Shown here piece by piece: positions 46,992 through 55,765 of a DNA stretch of 62,419 bases. The stretch spans positions 1 to 62,419 of the forward strand of contig JALSIC010000056.1 of assembly GCA_026981935.1 (NCBI GenBank), read 5' to 3'. The notes beneath the pieces are model-generated. The model was not told the origin of the DNA, did not search any database, and saw nothing but the letters and a program-made list of their open reading frames with translations. A program made the translations under genes and the position numbers. Numbering within the stretch: position 1 is the first letter of the stretch; every line of letters begins with the position of its first letter. The DNA is from Gammaproteobacteria bacterium. GTDB taxonomy: Bacteria > Pseudomonadota > Gammaproteobacteria > SZUA-140.

Positions 46992-47286
46992 CTTTGTGAC
47001 CACTATAGTTTCAGGTCTGAAAAGTTACCGTTAATGAAATCAATATGTTAACAGTTTATTGTGTGAGATACAGAAATGAAGGCCCAGGTTGATAATCCTG
47101 CAGGGATAGCTGCTTTACATTCAGAAGGTATGCGCATATAGTAAGCAGTACCCCATAACTTGTTGGTTTGCTGTCACTTCCGGGCAACACTGTCCTGAAT
47201 TTTCAGTATGAAAAAACGGTGGATCCATTTGGAAGCTCATCCGGGTCTTGCGATGTCTGACCGCACAGAATCATGGTAAGGGATAA

Positions 47287-47625
47287 ATGCTGGAACTGAT
47301 GCTTGACAGCATGATACAGCTGAGCAGTTTACTCGATCCAGGTCTGCTTTTTTCAGTTGCGGTGCAGACGGCACAAAATACAACCATCTGGGGTGTTGAT
47401 CTTAGCATCGAAAGCTTGAGATCCCGGAAGTACAGTATTGGGATATTTGTATTCCTTGTCATTTCCCTGATCATTTTTGCCTTTATCATTTACATGTACT
47501 GGCCACAGAAAGGCAAAGAAAGGCTGAAGCGGGGAGAGAAAATCATGCTGGGTGCCATCATCATGGGAATGGTGTTTGCGGTCCTGTTTGGATGGCTCCA
47601 GCTAATCGAGGGTTACCTTGTGTAG
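47287..47625 (+). CDS. Small membrane protein, start of maturation operon
   Basis: 112 residues: a hydrophobic N-terminus (residues 5-30), a helix near 50-70 (IGIFVFLVISLIIFAF) and one near 88-107 (IMLGAIIMGMVFAVLFGW), with basic linkers (KGKERLKRGEK). Not recognised. G+C is clearly lower than in the housekeeping genes. It starts an operon running to 53307, with AAGGG before ATG 47287. Confidence 0.7.
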   Translation: MLELMLDSMIQLSSLLDPGLLFSVAVQTAQNTTIWGVDLSIESLRSRKYSIGIFVFLVISLIIFAFIIYMYWPQKGKERLKRGEKIMLGAIIMGMVFAVLFGWLQLIEGYLV

Positions 47626-47637
47626 GAGGCGGATCAG

Positions 47638-47928
47638 ATGAGACAGTTCATAGAATCACTGCCGGATGGCTGGACGATTTATGTCTGGATGATTGCGGCC
47701 GCCGGCATCCTGGTCGGCGCTGTATTCATGTTGCGCTGGGCAGCCAAGAACAAGCAGTTCGATGAAGATATCAAATATGTGGTATTCGATGAAAAGGACA
47801 AGGACAAGATGGAACCTGAGGAATATGAAAAGAGCCGGGAGGTCATTGCGCATCAGGAAGAACTGCGCAAGGAATACCTGAGGAAGAAAGCAGATCGCTA
47901 TGCACAGCAACGTCAGCACAAGCAATGA
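47638..47928 (+). CDS. CcoS-like oxidase assembly protein
   Basis: 96 residues with one helix (residues 15-34, YVWMIAAAGILVGAVF) followed by the signature WAAKNKQFDEDIKYVVFDE. That matches the pattern W..x.GQFDD....LFDE of CcoS, which is needed to insert cofactors into CcoN. The charged tail (about 45 residues) is longer than in typical CcoS. It is followed by a four-base ATGA overlap with the next cytochrome gene. It links this operon to maturation of the heme-copper oxidase upstream. Confidence 0.75.
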   Translation: MRQFIESLPDGWTIYVWMIAAAGILVGAVFMLRWAAKNKQFDEDIKYVVFDEKDKDKMEPEEYEKSREVIAHQEELRKEYLRKKADRYAQQRQHKQ

Positions 47929-48434
47929 AAAAGGGTGAGAAATACACCTACATATTCATAGCCGTTCTCGTCATCGTAATGGCAACATACCGAGGCTATC
48001 ACGAGATAACAGATCCCGATCCAGGAATACCGTTCTATACGACGGCTGCACCGGAGCTGAAACGTGAAGCAGAGCTGATCTACAAGAAATATGAATGCTC
48101 CGATTGTCACGCCTTATGGATGGTGAGAAACATGATGCAGAATGTACCCGCGCCTGCCCTGGATGGCATCGGGTCTTTGAAGACCGAGGACTGGTTTTAC
48201 AAGTACTTGTCTGCTGAGAATCCCCAGTCCATATTGCCAACCCGTCTGAAGGATGAATACAAGATGCCATCCTACGCTCATATACCTGAAGAGGAGCGGC
48301 GTCTCCTGGCAGCGTATCTTGCCAGCCTGAAGGTCGAGGACTGGTTCCTGGAGGAAACCAGGCGGATGGAATACGAAAAACTCACTGGGAAAAAGTATCA
48401 AGCGTCAGTAGCAGGTAATGAACAGGCGCGTTAA
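47925..48434 (+). CDS. Membrane-anchored monoheme cytochrome c
   Basis: 169 residues: N-terminal helix (residues 8-25, YIFIAVLVIVMATY), then a periplasmic domain with heme site CSDCH near residue 64. A likely axial Met lies in DEYKMPSYAHIPEEERR. It is the same size class as the cytochrome at 37603 but with Met kept. It overlaps the previous gene by four bases and the next by 17. Probable electron carrier to the oxidase, or an assembly heme protein. Confidence 0.85.
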   Translation: MKKGEKYTYIFIAVLVIVMATYRGYHEITDPDPGIPFYTTAAPELKREAELIYKKYECSDCHALWMVRNMMQNVPAPALDGIGSLKTEDWFYKYLSAENPQSILPTRLKDEYKMPSYAHIPEEERRLLAAYLASLKVEDWFLEETRRMEYEKLTGKKYQASVAGNEQAR

Positions 48435-48909
48435 GCAACGTCTCATGGATGCTTTGGTCGCATTAATCGCGGTCAGCGCTGGTGCGATTGTAATTTATGT
48501 GGGCGATATGCTACTGGGTGTGAGGCTGGAGCTGTTTTACGGCCTTTCGACCTTTACCCCCCTTTGGGCCATAGACCTGTTCCTGGTACCGTTTATCGGT
48601 GGATTTGTTGTCTCTCTCATCTATGGCCTGGGCGGGAAGATCCTGGCACATTTTTCACCACTGATCGTGCGGCTGATCAGTTATTACCAGCTGCACATAG
48701 CCTCAGAGGTTCCGCCACAGGGCGCTGAACTGTTGCCCATGAGTTACTGGATCCTGGTGGTTATCGTGGCGGTTGAGTTTGCAGCTATTGGAGGTGTTGT
48801 CGGCGAGGTGGTAGTAAAAAAGACATATGGTCGTGAGGGAACACCACGCCAACAACGGCAAAAGCGGAGACACCGAAGATCAGGTGGGTCTGAAGTTCAG
48901 AAGATCTAA
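48418..48909 (+). CDS. Three-helix membrane protein
   Basis: 163 residues with helices near 14-32, 48-72 and 108-130 (YWILVVIVAVEFAAIGGVVGE) and a very basic C-terminal tail (QRQKRRHRRSGG). Function not recognised. It overlaps the upstream cytochrome gene and is followed by four bases before the SUMF1 gene. Confidence 0.7.
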   Translation: MNRRVKQRLMDALVALIAVSAGAIVIYVGDMLLGVRLELFYGLSTFTPLWAIDLFLVPFIGGFVVSLIYGLGGKILAHFSPLIVRLISYYQLHIASEVPPQGAELLPMSYWILVVIVAVEFAAIGGVVGEVVVKKTYGREGTPRQQRQKRRHRRSGGSEVQKI

Positions 48910-48913
48910 AGTC

Positions 48914-49981
48914 ATGGAACTGAATTACGTCAAGCGCAAGATTGAAATCGACGGAGAGCAGGTCGAACAGAGAAAGCGTTTTCTTGGTGCCACGTTCGTT
49001 ACGGCTATTGTTCTGGCCTTGATTGGTGGCACGGTTCATGTGCTGACGCTGGGCTCCAACAGGATGCATGACATGCGCAGCAAGGTGTCCTATGACATTG
49101 AGGAGCTTGAGTCAAAGTTGAGGGCGGCAGGCGAGGAGCGCTTCAGGCAGACCGAGCACGAGTTCAAGGTTAATCAGGCGCGGAGCTATACGGTTGCCGA
49201 GGCCGAGGCCCTGCTGACGCCTGAACAGTGGGCCGAGCTGGAGACGATGATCGAGATTCCCGGTGGAACATTTCTCATGGGTACGAACTATCGTCGTGCG
49301 GACCCTCAGGACCAGCCCCAGCGGCTGATTGAAGTCGCTCCTTTCAAGATAGACAAATATGAGGTGACTAATGCCCAATACGCACGGTTCGTTGCCGCCA
49401 CTGGCCACCGCCCTCCCTTGCATTGGGAGAACGGGCGGATACCCGATGGGCTCGAGCTGCATCCTGTCACCATGGTCTCTTGGTTCGATGCGCTCAAATA
49501 TGCGCAGTGGGCAGGCAAGCGCCTGCCTTCTGAGGCGGAATGGGAGCGGGCCGCCCGGGGTACCGATGGCCGGCGCTGGCCGTGGGGGAACAGCATGGAT
49601 CCCAATCGCCTGAACACCTATTATCAAGTTGGATCAACGACTGTCGTCGGCTCCTATCCTGGTGGGGCAAGTCCCGAAGGGGTGTTGGACATGGCGGGTA
49701 ACGTGAGTGAATGGGTGGCAGATGATTTTCTGCCGTATCCTGGGTCCAGTGCGCCCCAGCACATGTTTCAGGCCAAGGTGCCGGTTTTGCCCGAGTCTGC
49801 CGCAGAGCGTTCACTGAAGGTCGTCGATTTTATCAACACCAAGGAGCGCTACAAGGTGATACGGGGAGGCTCGTGGAAGAGCGATCCTTTCTCTACCTCC
49901 GCTTATCACCGTAACTTTTCATGGCCGAATTTTGCCTCCAATTTCTTTGGATTCAGGTGTGCAAAGGATGTTGACTCTTAA
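48914..49981 (+). CDS. Membrane-tethered SUMF1/EgtB-like protein
   Basis: 355 residues from ATG 48914 (MELNYVKRKIEIDGEQ). One helix (residues 22-45) and a coiled-coil stretch (about 60-100) lead to a formylglycine-generating-enzyme-like domain (IPGGTFLMGTNYR, FKIDKYEVTNAQYARF, HPVTMVSWFDALKYAQWAGKRLPSEAEWERAARG, GNVSEWVADDF, VIRGGSW, FFGFRCAKD). The catalytic Cys pair of true FGE is not seen, only one Cys near the end, so sulfatase activation is unlikely. Related domains occur in non-heme iron and other redox proteins. The location between cytochrome and membrane genes suggests an assembly or structural role in the periplasm. Confidence 0.85.
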   Translation: MELNYVKRKIEIDGEQVEQRKRFLGATFVTAIVLALIGGTVHVLTLGSNRMHDMRSKVSYDIEELESKLRAAGEERFRQTEHEFKVNQARSYTVAEAEALLTPEQWAELETMIEIPGGTFLMGTNYRRADPQDQPQRLIEVAPFKIDKYEVTNAQYARFVAATGHRPPLHWENGRIPDGLELHPVTMVSWFDALKYAQWAGKRLPSEAEWERAARGTDGRRWPWGNSMDPNRLNTYYQVGSTTVVGSYPGGASPEGVLDMAGNVSEWVADDFLPYPGSSAPQHMFQAKVPVLPESAAERSLKVVDFINTKERYKVIRGGSWKSDPFSTSAYHRNFSWPNFASNFFGFRCAKDVDS

Positions 49982-50225
49982 ATGGATTGCCAGGCGCGCA
50001 GCCTGGATTGCAGGCCTCTTTGGCATGGGAGTTTCCAGTGCCCATGCCGTGGACAGCTACCGCTGGCTGCACGTGACCATTGATACCCCGTGGGCGATCT
50101 TTCTCTTTCTTCTCCCCATGGTACTGGTGCCCGTGGTGCTGATGGCCATCCTCTACTGGCGTTTTGCCATTCAAAAACCAGCGAAAAAGGGCAGCCAGCC
50201 CGAGGGTGAGGAACCACAAGAATAA
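49968..50225 (+). CDS. Small membrane protein
   Basis: 85 residues from ATG 49968, overlapping the previous stop by 14 bases. A signal-like helix (WIAGLFGMGVSSAHA) is followed by a His-containing loop (WLHVTIDTPW) and a second helix (FLFLLPMVLVPVVLMAILYW), ending with an acidic and basic tail. Not recognised. Part of the 47287-53307 operon. Confidence 0.65.
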   Translation: MLTLKWIARRAAWIAGLFGMGVSSAHAVDSYRWLHVTIDTPWAIFLFLLPMVLVPVVLMAILYWRFAIQKPAKKGSQPEGEEPQE

Positions 50226-50259
50226 TCTCCGCCAGTTGTAAAGGAGGAAACAGGCAATC

Positions 50260-50652
50260 ATGGTGGCAGGGTTTGCGAGACAGGCAGGGAGAGCGATTTT
50301 CGCCGGGCTGGGTTTTGTTCTCATCGCGGGTACCGTCATGCTTATAGATAGGGTGCCTGCCTATGCCGCGGCAGCCCAGGGGGATCAGAGCCTGGAAGTC
50401 ATGAAGGGATTCACGGAGCAGGAGAAGGTCGAAAGCGACATCGTCAAGATATCGACCAAGAGAAAACACCAGATCATGTTTTTCATGGGCTTCGTGTTGC
50501 TCATCGGCATTATTGCAACCGCGGGGCTGGGTGTGGCCATGGTGCTGTTTGGCAAGGAAGTTTTTGTCGCACATATGGTTTGTGCCATTTTCAGTGTTTT
50601 CTTGTCGATCGCCCATGCGGTGGTCGCCATCGTCTGGTTTTTCCCTTTCTGA
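50260..50652 (+). CDS. Membrane protein, possible heme-binding
   Basis: 130 residues. Helices lie near 14-29, 70-93 (IMFFMGFVLLIGIIATAGLG) and 104-128 (MVCAIFSVFLSIAHAVVAIVW). Conserved His are in KRKHQIMFF and near the last two helices (VAHMV, IAHAVV), so heme b could be held by His on two helices; this is a suggestion only. AAAGGAGGAAACAGG precedes ATG 50260. Operon member with the SUMF1 and cytochrome genes. Confidence 0.65.
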   Translation: MVAGFARQAGRAIFAGLGFVLIAGTVMLIDRVPAYAAAAQGDQSLEVMKGFTEQEKVESDIVKISTKRKHQIMFFMGFVLLIGIIATAGLGVAMVLFGKEVFVAHMVCAIFSVFLSIAHAVVAIVWFFPF

Positions 50653-50667
50653 ACTTAATCGATTCCC

Positions 50668-53307
50668 ATGCATTCCGGCTCCACGCTCGGCGCCTCCGTG
50701 AGCCATAGCGCGTGTGCGCGAAAATACGGCCTCTGGTTGCTGCTTGGCGTCTATTTCCTGTCCGGAGTGACCGGCGTGGCCTATGAGGTCCTCTGGGTCC
50801 GCATGCTGTCCATCCAGTTTGGGGTGAGCAGTTTCGGCGTCATCATGACCATTGCGGTTTTCATGGCCGGCCTGGGGCTGGGCAGTCTTGTGGGGACTCA
50901 TATATCGACGCGAGTGGCCAGGCCGTTATTGTTGCTGGCGGGGCTGGAGGCCAGTGTAGCCCTGTTCGCATTGTCCATGCCGTGGTTGTTTGGCGTGATT
51001 GACGGGATGCTGGGAGAAGTCGCCGCCTCCTGGCCGTTGTCACTGTGGTATCTCGTCCAGGCTGGCATTGCCTTTCTGCTTCTCTTTGTTCCTTGTCTTG
51101 CCCTTGGGATTGGTTTTCCGCTGGTACTCAGAATCGTGAGGGGGAGCGGGACGAGCCTGGCCGCGGTCTACGGTATCAATACCGTGGGGGGTGCCGTCGG
51201 TGCGCTGGCCCCCCTGGCCCTCCTGCCCCTGCTCGGCTGGTCCTATGCCATGCAGGCGGTGGCTGTGTTGGGCCTGCTGGTCGCAGGGGCTTTCGGCCTT
51301 CTTGCGCAGTTTAAGGTTCTGCCCCATGCAGCCCCACCCTCGCATGCGACGCAGCGACCTGGCTGGACTGTCCTGTTGGTCTACGGGGCCATAGGTGCGG
51401 CTGCCCTGATGGTGGAAATCGGCTGGACCCGCCTCTATGGTATGATTCTTTTGCGCACGGAATATGTGCTGGCCATTATTCTGTTCATATTTCTCGCAGG
51501 TATCGGCTTGGGAAGTCTGCTGGCGCGCTGGTTGCCCCCGCGCCTGGGATTGCAGTGGTTTCCCCTCTTCGCCGCCCTTGCGGGGCTGTACAGTCTCTGG
51601 GGGCTCACCGCCCTGGCAGCCTGGGCCGGTAACGCACATTTCGACTCCCTCTTTCAGGCCATGCTCATGCAGGGACTGGCCCTTGCCTTGTTGACCTTGC
51701 CCCTTACCCTGATCCTCGGTGCCTGGCTGCCCTTGCTGGTACGCCGACTCGCGGGTGGAGAGCCGCTGAGCGGCGCCTGGCTGTATGGCGCCAATGCCGT
51801 GGGTGCTGCCCTGGGGGCAGTGGCCTGTGGTTTTCTTCTCGTACCTGCCGTGGGGACGGCGGCCACGATTGCCCTGGCGTCGATTCTGTTGTTTACGTTT
51901 GGCATGCGCTGGTCGCAGCAGCGCTGGTTGTGGCTGGCAATGCCCTTGCTCATCGTCGCTGCCTGGCCGCTGCAGCGTCTGCCCCCGGTGAAGGCGCTTC
52001 TGCCCAAGCATGCCGAAAGCCGGCAGCTCATGCTCTATGAAGATGCGATTTCCATCACCCACGTTATTGAAGAGCCGGACGGCCAACGCATCCTCCTTTC
52101 TGATCTGCGCAGAATGGACGCCTCCACTGAACCGACCGCGGTCGTGGTGCAGAAAAATCAGGCCCGCCTGCCGCTGTTGCTGCATGGCAGCCCTCGCACG
52201 GTCTTGTTTCTGGGGCTGGGGACCGGCATCAGCGCCTCAGCGGTTCTCGCCTTGCCGGGCACGGAGACCACAGCGGTGGAACTGTCCTCGGGGGCTATCA
52301 GCGCGGCACGGTCTTTTTTTGCGCCGGTCAACGGCGGGGTCGTGGAACGAATCAGGGTGGTGCACGATGACGCACGGCGTTATTTGCGCGCCGGCGAGGC
52401 GCGCTACGATGTCATTGTCGGTGATCTGTTTCATCCGGATATGGTGGGGCGCAGCAATCTGCTCTCGGTCCAGCAGTTCCGCCGGGTGCGGGAGCGGCTC
52501 GCCGATGGTGGCGTGTATGTGCAATGGCTGGCCTTGAACCAGTTCGACCGGGAGACAGTGGCGACGGTCATGCGCAGCTTCCAGCAGGTTTTTCCCCATG
52601 GTGCGCTCTATCTGGACGGCTTTCGCCTGGCGCTGGTGGGCCCGTCAGAGCGCATGGCCTCTTTGCTGGCCCGGGCCCAATCCGCCTGGCAACAACGACT
52701 CTCGGAGGCGCAGAGAGAACGTCTCACGGGAGGGGAGGGAATCTGGACCTGGCTGGGGAGATATTGGGGGCCCATCCGCATGCTGCCGGGGCCGCTCCAG
52801 GATGAATGGGCGCCGCAGATCGAATTCAGACTGCCGGCCCTGCGTTACGGGAACGGCATGGAGCTGGCCGCCACCCTCGAATGGCTGCTGGGCCTGCGGC
52901 CTTCCCCGGAAGAGGCGGGTCGTCAGCTTGGTCTGAATTCGGGGCCAGACCATGAATCCTTTGAGAGAGCCTATATTGCCACGGAACTTGCTGCAAGAAG
53001 CTGGCTTGCGGCATTTCGAGGCCACGCGGGAGAGGCGCAACGCCTCATCCGGTTTGCCTACGAGGCCAATCCCGATGATCGCTGGGTGGGGTACGATCTG
53101 GCGGACAGGATCTATGCCTCTCTTTCACAGTTGGCAGAAGACGACCGGTATGCCGTTCTGGACAGGATCCTGACGATTCGTCCTGACCATGTCCAGGCCT
53201 TGAAGGCTATGCTCAGGCTGGAACTGGCACGCAATCCTGATTCTCCCGCCATCGAACGTTACCGGGAAAGGTTGCGAAAAATCAGTCCCCTTGGGCATCT
53301 TCCCTGA
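50668..53307 (+). CDS. Fused membrane/spermidine-synthase-like protein
   Basis: 879 residues. The N-terminal half (to about residue 440) is 10 or more transmembrane helices resembling an MFS-like transporter. The next part is a spermidine-synthase-type fold: FLGLGTGISASAVL (nucleotide loop near residue 514), VVHDDARRYL and VIVGDLFHPDMV, ending with SVQQFRRVRERLADGGVYVQWL. The C-terminal 200 residues are helical, possibly TPR-like. The fusion of transmembrane and aminopropyltransferase parts is known, but the true substrate is uncertain. It starts 15 bases after the previous gene, so it is in the same operon, an odd partner for an oxidase. Confidence 0.85.
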   Translation: MHSGSTLGASVSHSACARKYGLWLLLGVYFLSGVTGVAYEVLWVRMLSIQFGVSSFGVIMTIAVFMAGLGLGSLVGTHISTRVARPLLLLAGLEASVALFALSMPWLFGVIDGMLGEVAASWPLSLWYLVQAGIAFLLLFVPCLALGIGFPLVLRIVRGSGTSLAAVYGINTVGGAVGALAPLALLPLLGWSYAMQAVAVLGLLVAGAFGLLAQFKVLPHAAPPSHATQRPGWTVLLVYGAIGAAALMVEIGWTRLYGMILLRTEYVLAIILFIFLAGIGLGSLLARWLPPRLGLQWFPLFAALAGLYSLWGLTALAAWAGNAHFDSLFQAMLMQGLALALLTLPLTLILGAWLPLLVRRLAGGEPLSGAWLYGANAVGAALGAVACGFLLVPAVGTAATIALASILLFTFGMRWSQQRWLWLAMPLLIVAAWPLQRLPPVKALLPKHAESRQLMLYEDAISITHVIEEPDGQRILLSDLRRMDASTEPTAVVVQKNQARLPLLLHGSPRTVLFLGLGTGISASAVLALPGTETTAVELSSGAISAARSFFAPVNGGVVERIRVVHDDARRYLRAGEARYDVIVGDLFHPDMVGRSNLLSVQQFRRVRERLADGGVYVQWLALNQFDRETVATVMRSFQQVFPHGALYLDGFRLALVGPSERMASLLARAQSAWQQRLSEAQRERLTGGEGIWTWLGRYWGPIRMLPGPLQDEWAPQIEFRLPALRYGNGMELAATLEWLLGLRPSPEEAGRQLGLNSGPDHESFERAYIATELAARSWLAAFRGHAGEAQRLIRFAYEANPDDRWVGYDLADRIYASLSQLAEDDRYAVLDRILTIRPDHVQALKAMLRLELARNPDSPAIERYRERLRKISPLGHLP

Positions 53308-53340
53308 TCATTTTCCATAATCGTCATAAAGGGAAATCGA

Positions 53341-53368
53341 AAAAAGGCCCGCGTATTGCGGGCCTTTT
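53341..53368. terminator. Bidirectional terminator
   Basis: AAAAAGGCCCGC/GCGGGCCTTTT with a five-base loop. It ends the plus-strand operon at 53307 and, by its A-rich left side, could also end the minus-strand small gene at 53395. Confidence 0.85.
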
Positions 53369-53394
53369 CACATCCACAGCGGCGCCTTATGACA

Positions 53395-53526
53395 TCAATA
53401 CTCCCCGCTGCTGCGGCGTCGATTCACGTCCTGGATTGCAAGATCAGAGATCTTGTAGGCGCCAAAAATAAGAATCCCAAAAACCAATAACGGTACCAGA
53501 ATATTCAGCCCCAGATCTTCTACCAT
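53395..53526 (-). CDS. 43-residue membrane peptide
   Basis: 43 residues: MVEDLGLNILVPLLVFGI then one helix and a basic end with DLAIQDVNRRRSSGEY. The start ATG 53526 has AGGAGGAGAAAA before it on the minus strand. It lies just after the VWA gene on the same strand (136 bases between) and may share its transcript. Another tiny helix with a strong ribosome site. Confidence 0.65.
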   Translation of the reverse strand: MVEDLGLNILVPLLVFGILIFGAYKISDLAIQDVNRRRSSGEY

Positions 53527-53661
53527 TTTTCTCCTCCTCGTTTATTGTTGTCCAGGAACTTTCTTCCAGGATTTCCCCGGCCGGGATTTCCCATGCATCT
53601 ATTCTAAATCATCCCGCTCAACAATTGCAATGGGAGCCGCTGACGTGACCTCGCTGGGGGG

Positions 53662-54429
53662 TCAGCGGAAACTCAGGTGCAGCATCCGTCCCCCGGTTTT
53701 CTGGGCCAGGGTCCTGTATTCGAGCTCCGTATCGGGATCGGAGCGCCCCATGGGCAGGGTGAAAACGGGGCTGGGTATCTCGCTGTAGTGAATGGTGTCA
53801 TCCGAGGGCTCATCTCCGATGAGCATGTAGACCCCGGGGACCGGTGCATCCCGTGCTGCCACCCGGAAGGCACGACCGATGGTTTCCCGGTTTCCCACGA
53901 AGGGTGCTTCGCTCATCAGATTGTCGAACATCTCGCCCATGGTGCCCTGGTAAGTGACGGCCCTTTTGTCCGAGAACCAAGTGATGGCGTTGAGTTCCTT
54001 GTCCGCGCGCGTGACGATGAGGCGCAGGATGGGAACGAGGAACATGGAGGCGCCATGCATGGATCCCGATGCATCGACGATCAGGTGGATGTCCCTGCCA
54101 GGCATCTTCTTGAGCCCCTCGATGAACATCTCGAAGTCTTTCTTCCCCACCTGGGCGGCCTCCAGGATGGTTTCCACCTGGGTCTCGGGATCGGTGAGCA
54201 CCACCCTCTGGAAGTTTTTCTTCAGGCGCTCGCGATCCGACTCGGCGAGCTGCAGCTGTTCCTGGAGCATTTCCACCTGTTTTTGCAGTTTGGGAAGTTC
54301 GTTCTCCTCGGCGAGCCGGCTGGTGATCAGGATGGTGACCAGGAGAAAGACGAAAGTCGCCAGCATCAGCAGCGCGACGTCGGAGAAGCTTTCATGGACG
54401 TTGCTGGTGGTCTTGCGGATCTTGGCCAT
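53662..54429 (-). CDS. MotB/ExbD-like TM helix fused to a VWA domain
   Basis: 255 residues. Residues 1-40 hold a helix with an Asp at its start (HESFSDVALLMLATFVF, Asp17), the place of the proton-carrying Asp of MotB and ExbD. A coiled-coil of about 40 residues follows, then a VWA domain with the metal-site motif DASGS (residues 119-123). No OmpA peptidoglycan-binding domain is present. ATG 54429 is preferred over an upstream start that adds a polar leader. It pairs with the MotA/ExbB-type gene 37 bases upstream. Confidence 0.85.
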   Translation of the reverse strand: MAKIRKTTSNVHESFSDVALLMLATFVFLLVTILITSRLAEENELPKLQKQVEMLQEQLQLAESDRERLKKNFQRVVLTDPETQVETILEAAQVGKKDFEMFIEGLKKMPGRDIHLIVDASGSMHGASMFLVPILRLIVTRADKELNAITWFSDKRAVTYQGTMGEMFDNLMSEAPFVGNRETIGRAFRVAARDAPVPGVYMLIGDEPSDDTIHYSEIPSPVFTLPMGRSDPDTELEYRTLAQKTGGRMLHLSFR

Positions 54430-54466
54430 GACAGCCGGCTCCCGGGTCGTAAGGCGGTGGAGCGGG

Positions 54467-55477
54467 CTAGCCACCCCGCAGGGCACGTCGCAGCCTGCCC
54501 CACCATGAGCGGTTGATGCGGTTGATCATCTGGATCTCCTTCTTCAGAAGATCAGTATAATACATTTGCAACACAACGGAATCGCGCAGCGTCTTGTTCC
54601 GGTCTTCCGTGTCATTGAGTTGGTTGAGATGGGTGGCCTCCTCGCGGAACTGCTGCATGGCGATCTTGGTGTCGTGCAGGGCGTTACGCAGCGTCTGAAC
54701 ATTGACACCCAGGTGTTCGATTTCCGCATTGAGCGCCCGGATATCCCGTTCCATGGTGGGCTTGCAGTCGGAGGCGCAATAGACCATGCAGATCTTTTTC
54801 AGGGTATCGGAAAGATTGTGGATACCGCCATCCGTGATGAGGGCGAATACCCGCAGGATCACCCCGCCCAGCACCGAACCCAGGAGGGTGGTATAAAAAG
54901 CGGTGCCCATCCCTCCCATGGCCTTGCGCAGGCCCGAGAGCAGGCGCTGCTGATCTTCTCCCAGCGCCTCCAGGGAGGAGGTCAGTCCGGCCAGCGTCAG
55001 GGTGAGTCCGATGACCGTCCCGATGAGGCCCAGGGTGATGAGAAGATTGCCGATAACCTCCACCACGTGGCTCTTGCGATGGTAATCGGCGAGTTCCACA
55101 TCGATGAGGGCCTCGATGTCGGGCTGGGCGTTCTTTGACAGCACCTCCTTGAGCGCCAGGAAAAAACGCTGTACCGCATGCTCGTTGTCGTCGGGATTGA
55201 TGCCGGGGAGACTGTCCTTCTTGGCGATATTGCCCAGCCTGACAGCCTCGCTGGCCTCGTTCGTAATGGAAATGGTCAGGGCAAAGCTGACGGCCACCCC
55301 CATGCCGAACAGGCCCATGATGACCCAGGTGATCCGGCTTTGGTCCTGGCGTATGAAGTCCCACAGGTTGGTATCCAGGTACAGGAGAAAATAGACGGCG
55401 ATTGCCGTGCCGGCCCATCCCAGCCAGAGTATCAGGGCGCGGTAGGATTGCTCGTGAACCAGCCGTTTGCTAGCCAT
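54467..55477 (-). CDS. MotA/TolQ/ExbB-family proton channel protein
   Basis: 336 residues. Helices lie near 14-33, 48-70, 137-165 and 180-212. The family signature is LGLIGTVIGLTLTLAGLTS and GMGTAFYTTLLGSVLGGVILR. Between helices 2 and 3 lies a 65-residue cytoplasmic part. The C-terminal region is a coiled-coil (ALNAEIEHLGVNVQTLRN). Such proteins conduct protons and drive their partner. The partner here ends in a VWA domain instead of a peptidoglycan-binding domain. Related pairs power flagella (Mot), import (Ton/Tol) and Zorya defence, but no defence genes lie near. Confidence 0.9.
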   Translation of the reverse strand: MASKRLVHEQSYRALILWLGWAGTAIAVYFLLYLDTNLWDFIRQDQSRITWVIMGLFGMGVAVSFALTISITNEASEAVRLGNIAKKDSLPGINPDDNEHAVQRFFLALKEVLSKNAQPDIEALIDVELADYHRKSHVVEVIGNLLITLGLIGTVIGLTLTLAGLTSSLEALGEDQQRLLSGLRKAMGGMGTAFYTTLLGSVLGGVILRVFALITDGGIHNLSDTLKKICMVYCASDCKPTMERDIRALNAEIEHLGVNVQTLRNALHDTKIAMQQFREEATHLNQLNDTEDRNKTLRDSVVLQMYYTDLLKKEIQMINRINRSWWGRLRRALRGG

Positions 55478-55675
55478 GTATGACTTCGTCTTTCAAGATA
55501 ACAGGCAAGATAACGTGCAAGATCACGGATACGAGGCGGTGCAGAGAATCTTCCATGTGCCATTGCCACGGGGCAAGGTGAATCCAACGATGCATGACAT
55601 GCCTCGGACACATCCTCCTGCCGGTTGATCCGGCTTGGTTTCAGGCAGCTTTGTCTGCTTCGGGCCGCAAAAACG

Positions 55676-55710
55676 AAAAAAGACCAGAAAATACTGCCCT
55701 GGCCTTTTTT
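55676..55710. terminator. Bidirectional terminator-like hairpin
   Basis: AAAAAAGACCAG pairs with CTGGCCTTTTTT (one mismatch) around an 11-base loop. A-tracts on one side and T-tracts on the other allow termination from both directions. It lies just past the minus-strand peptide gene 55766-55879. Confidence 0.7.
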
Positions 55711-55765
55711 CATGTTGTTTGGGGTTTGATTATTGTTCTGAACGAAAACCCTGGTAGCCTCCCCC

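Noticed and set aside
53662-55477. Zorya-type anti-phage system
   Set aside because: The channel pair resembles ZorA/ZorB only in general. The ZorB-type peptidoglycan-binding domain and other Zorya genes are absent.
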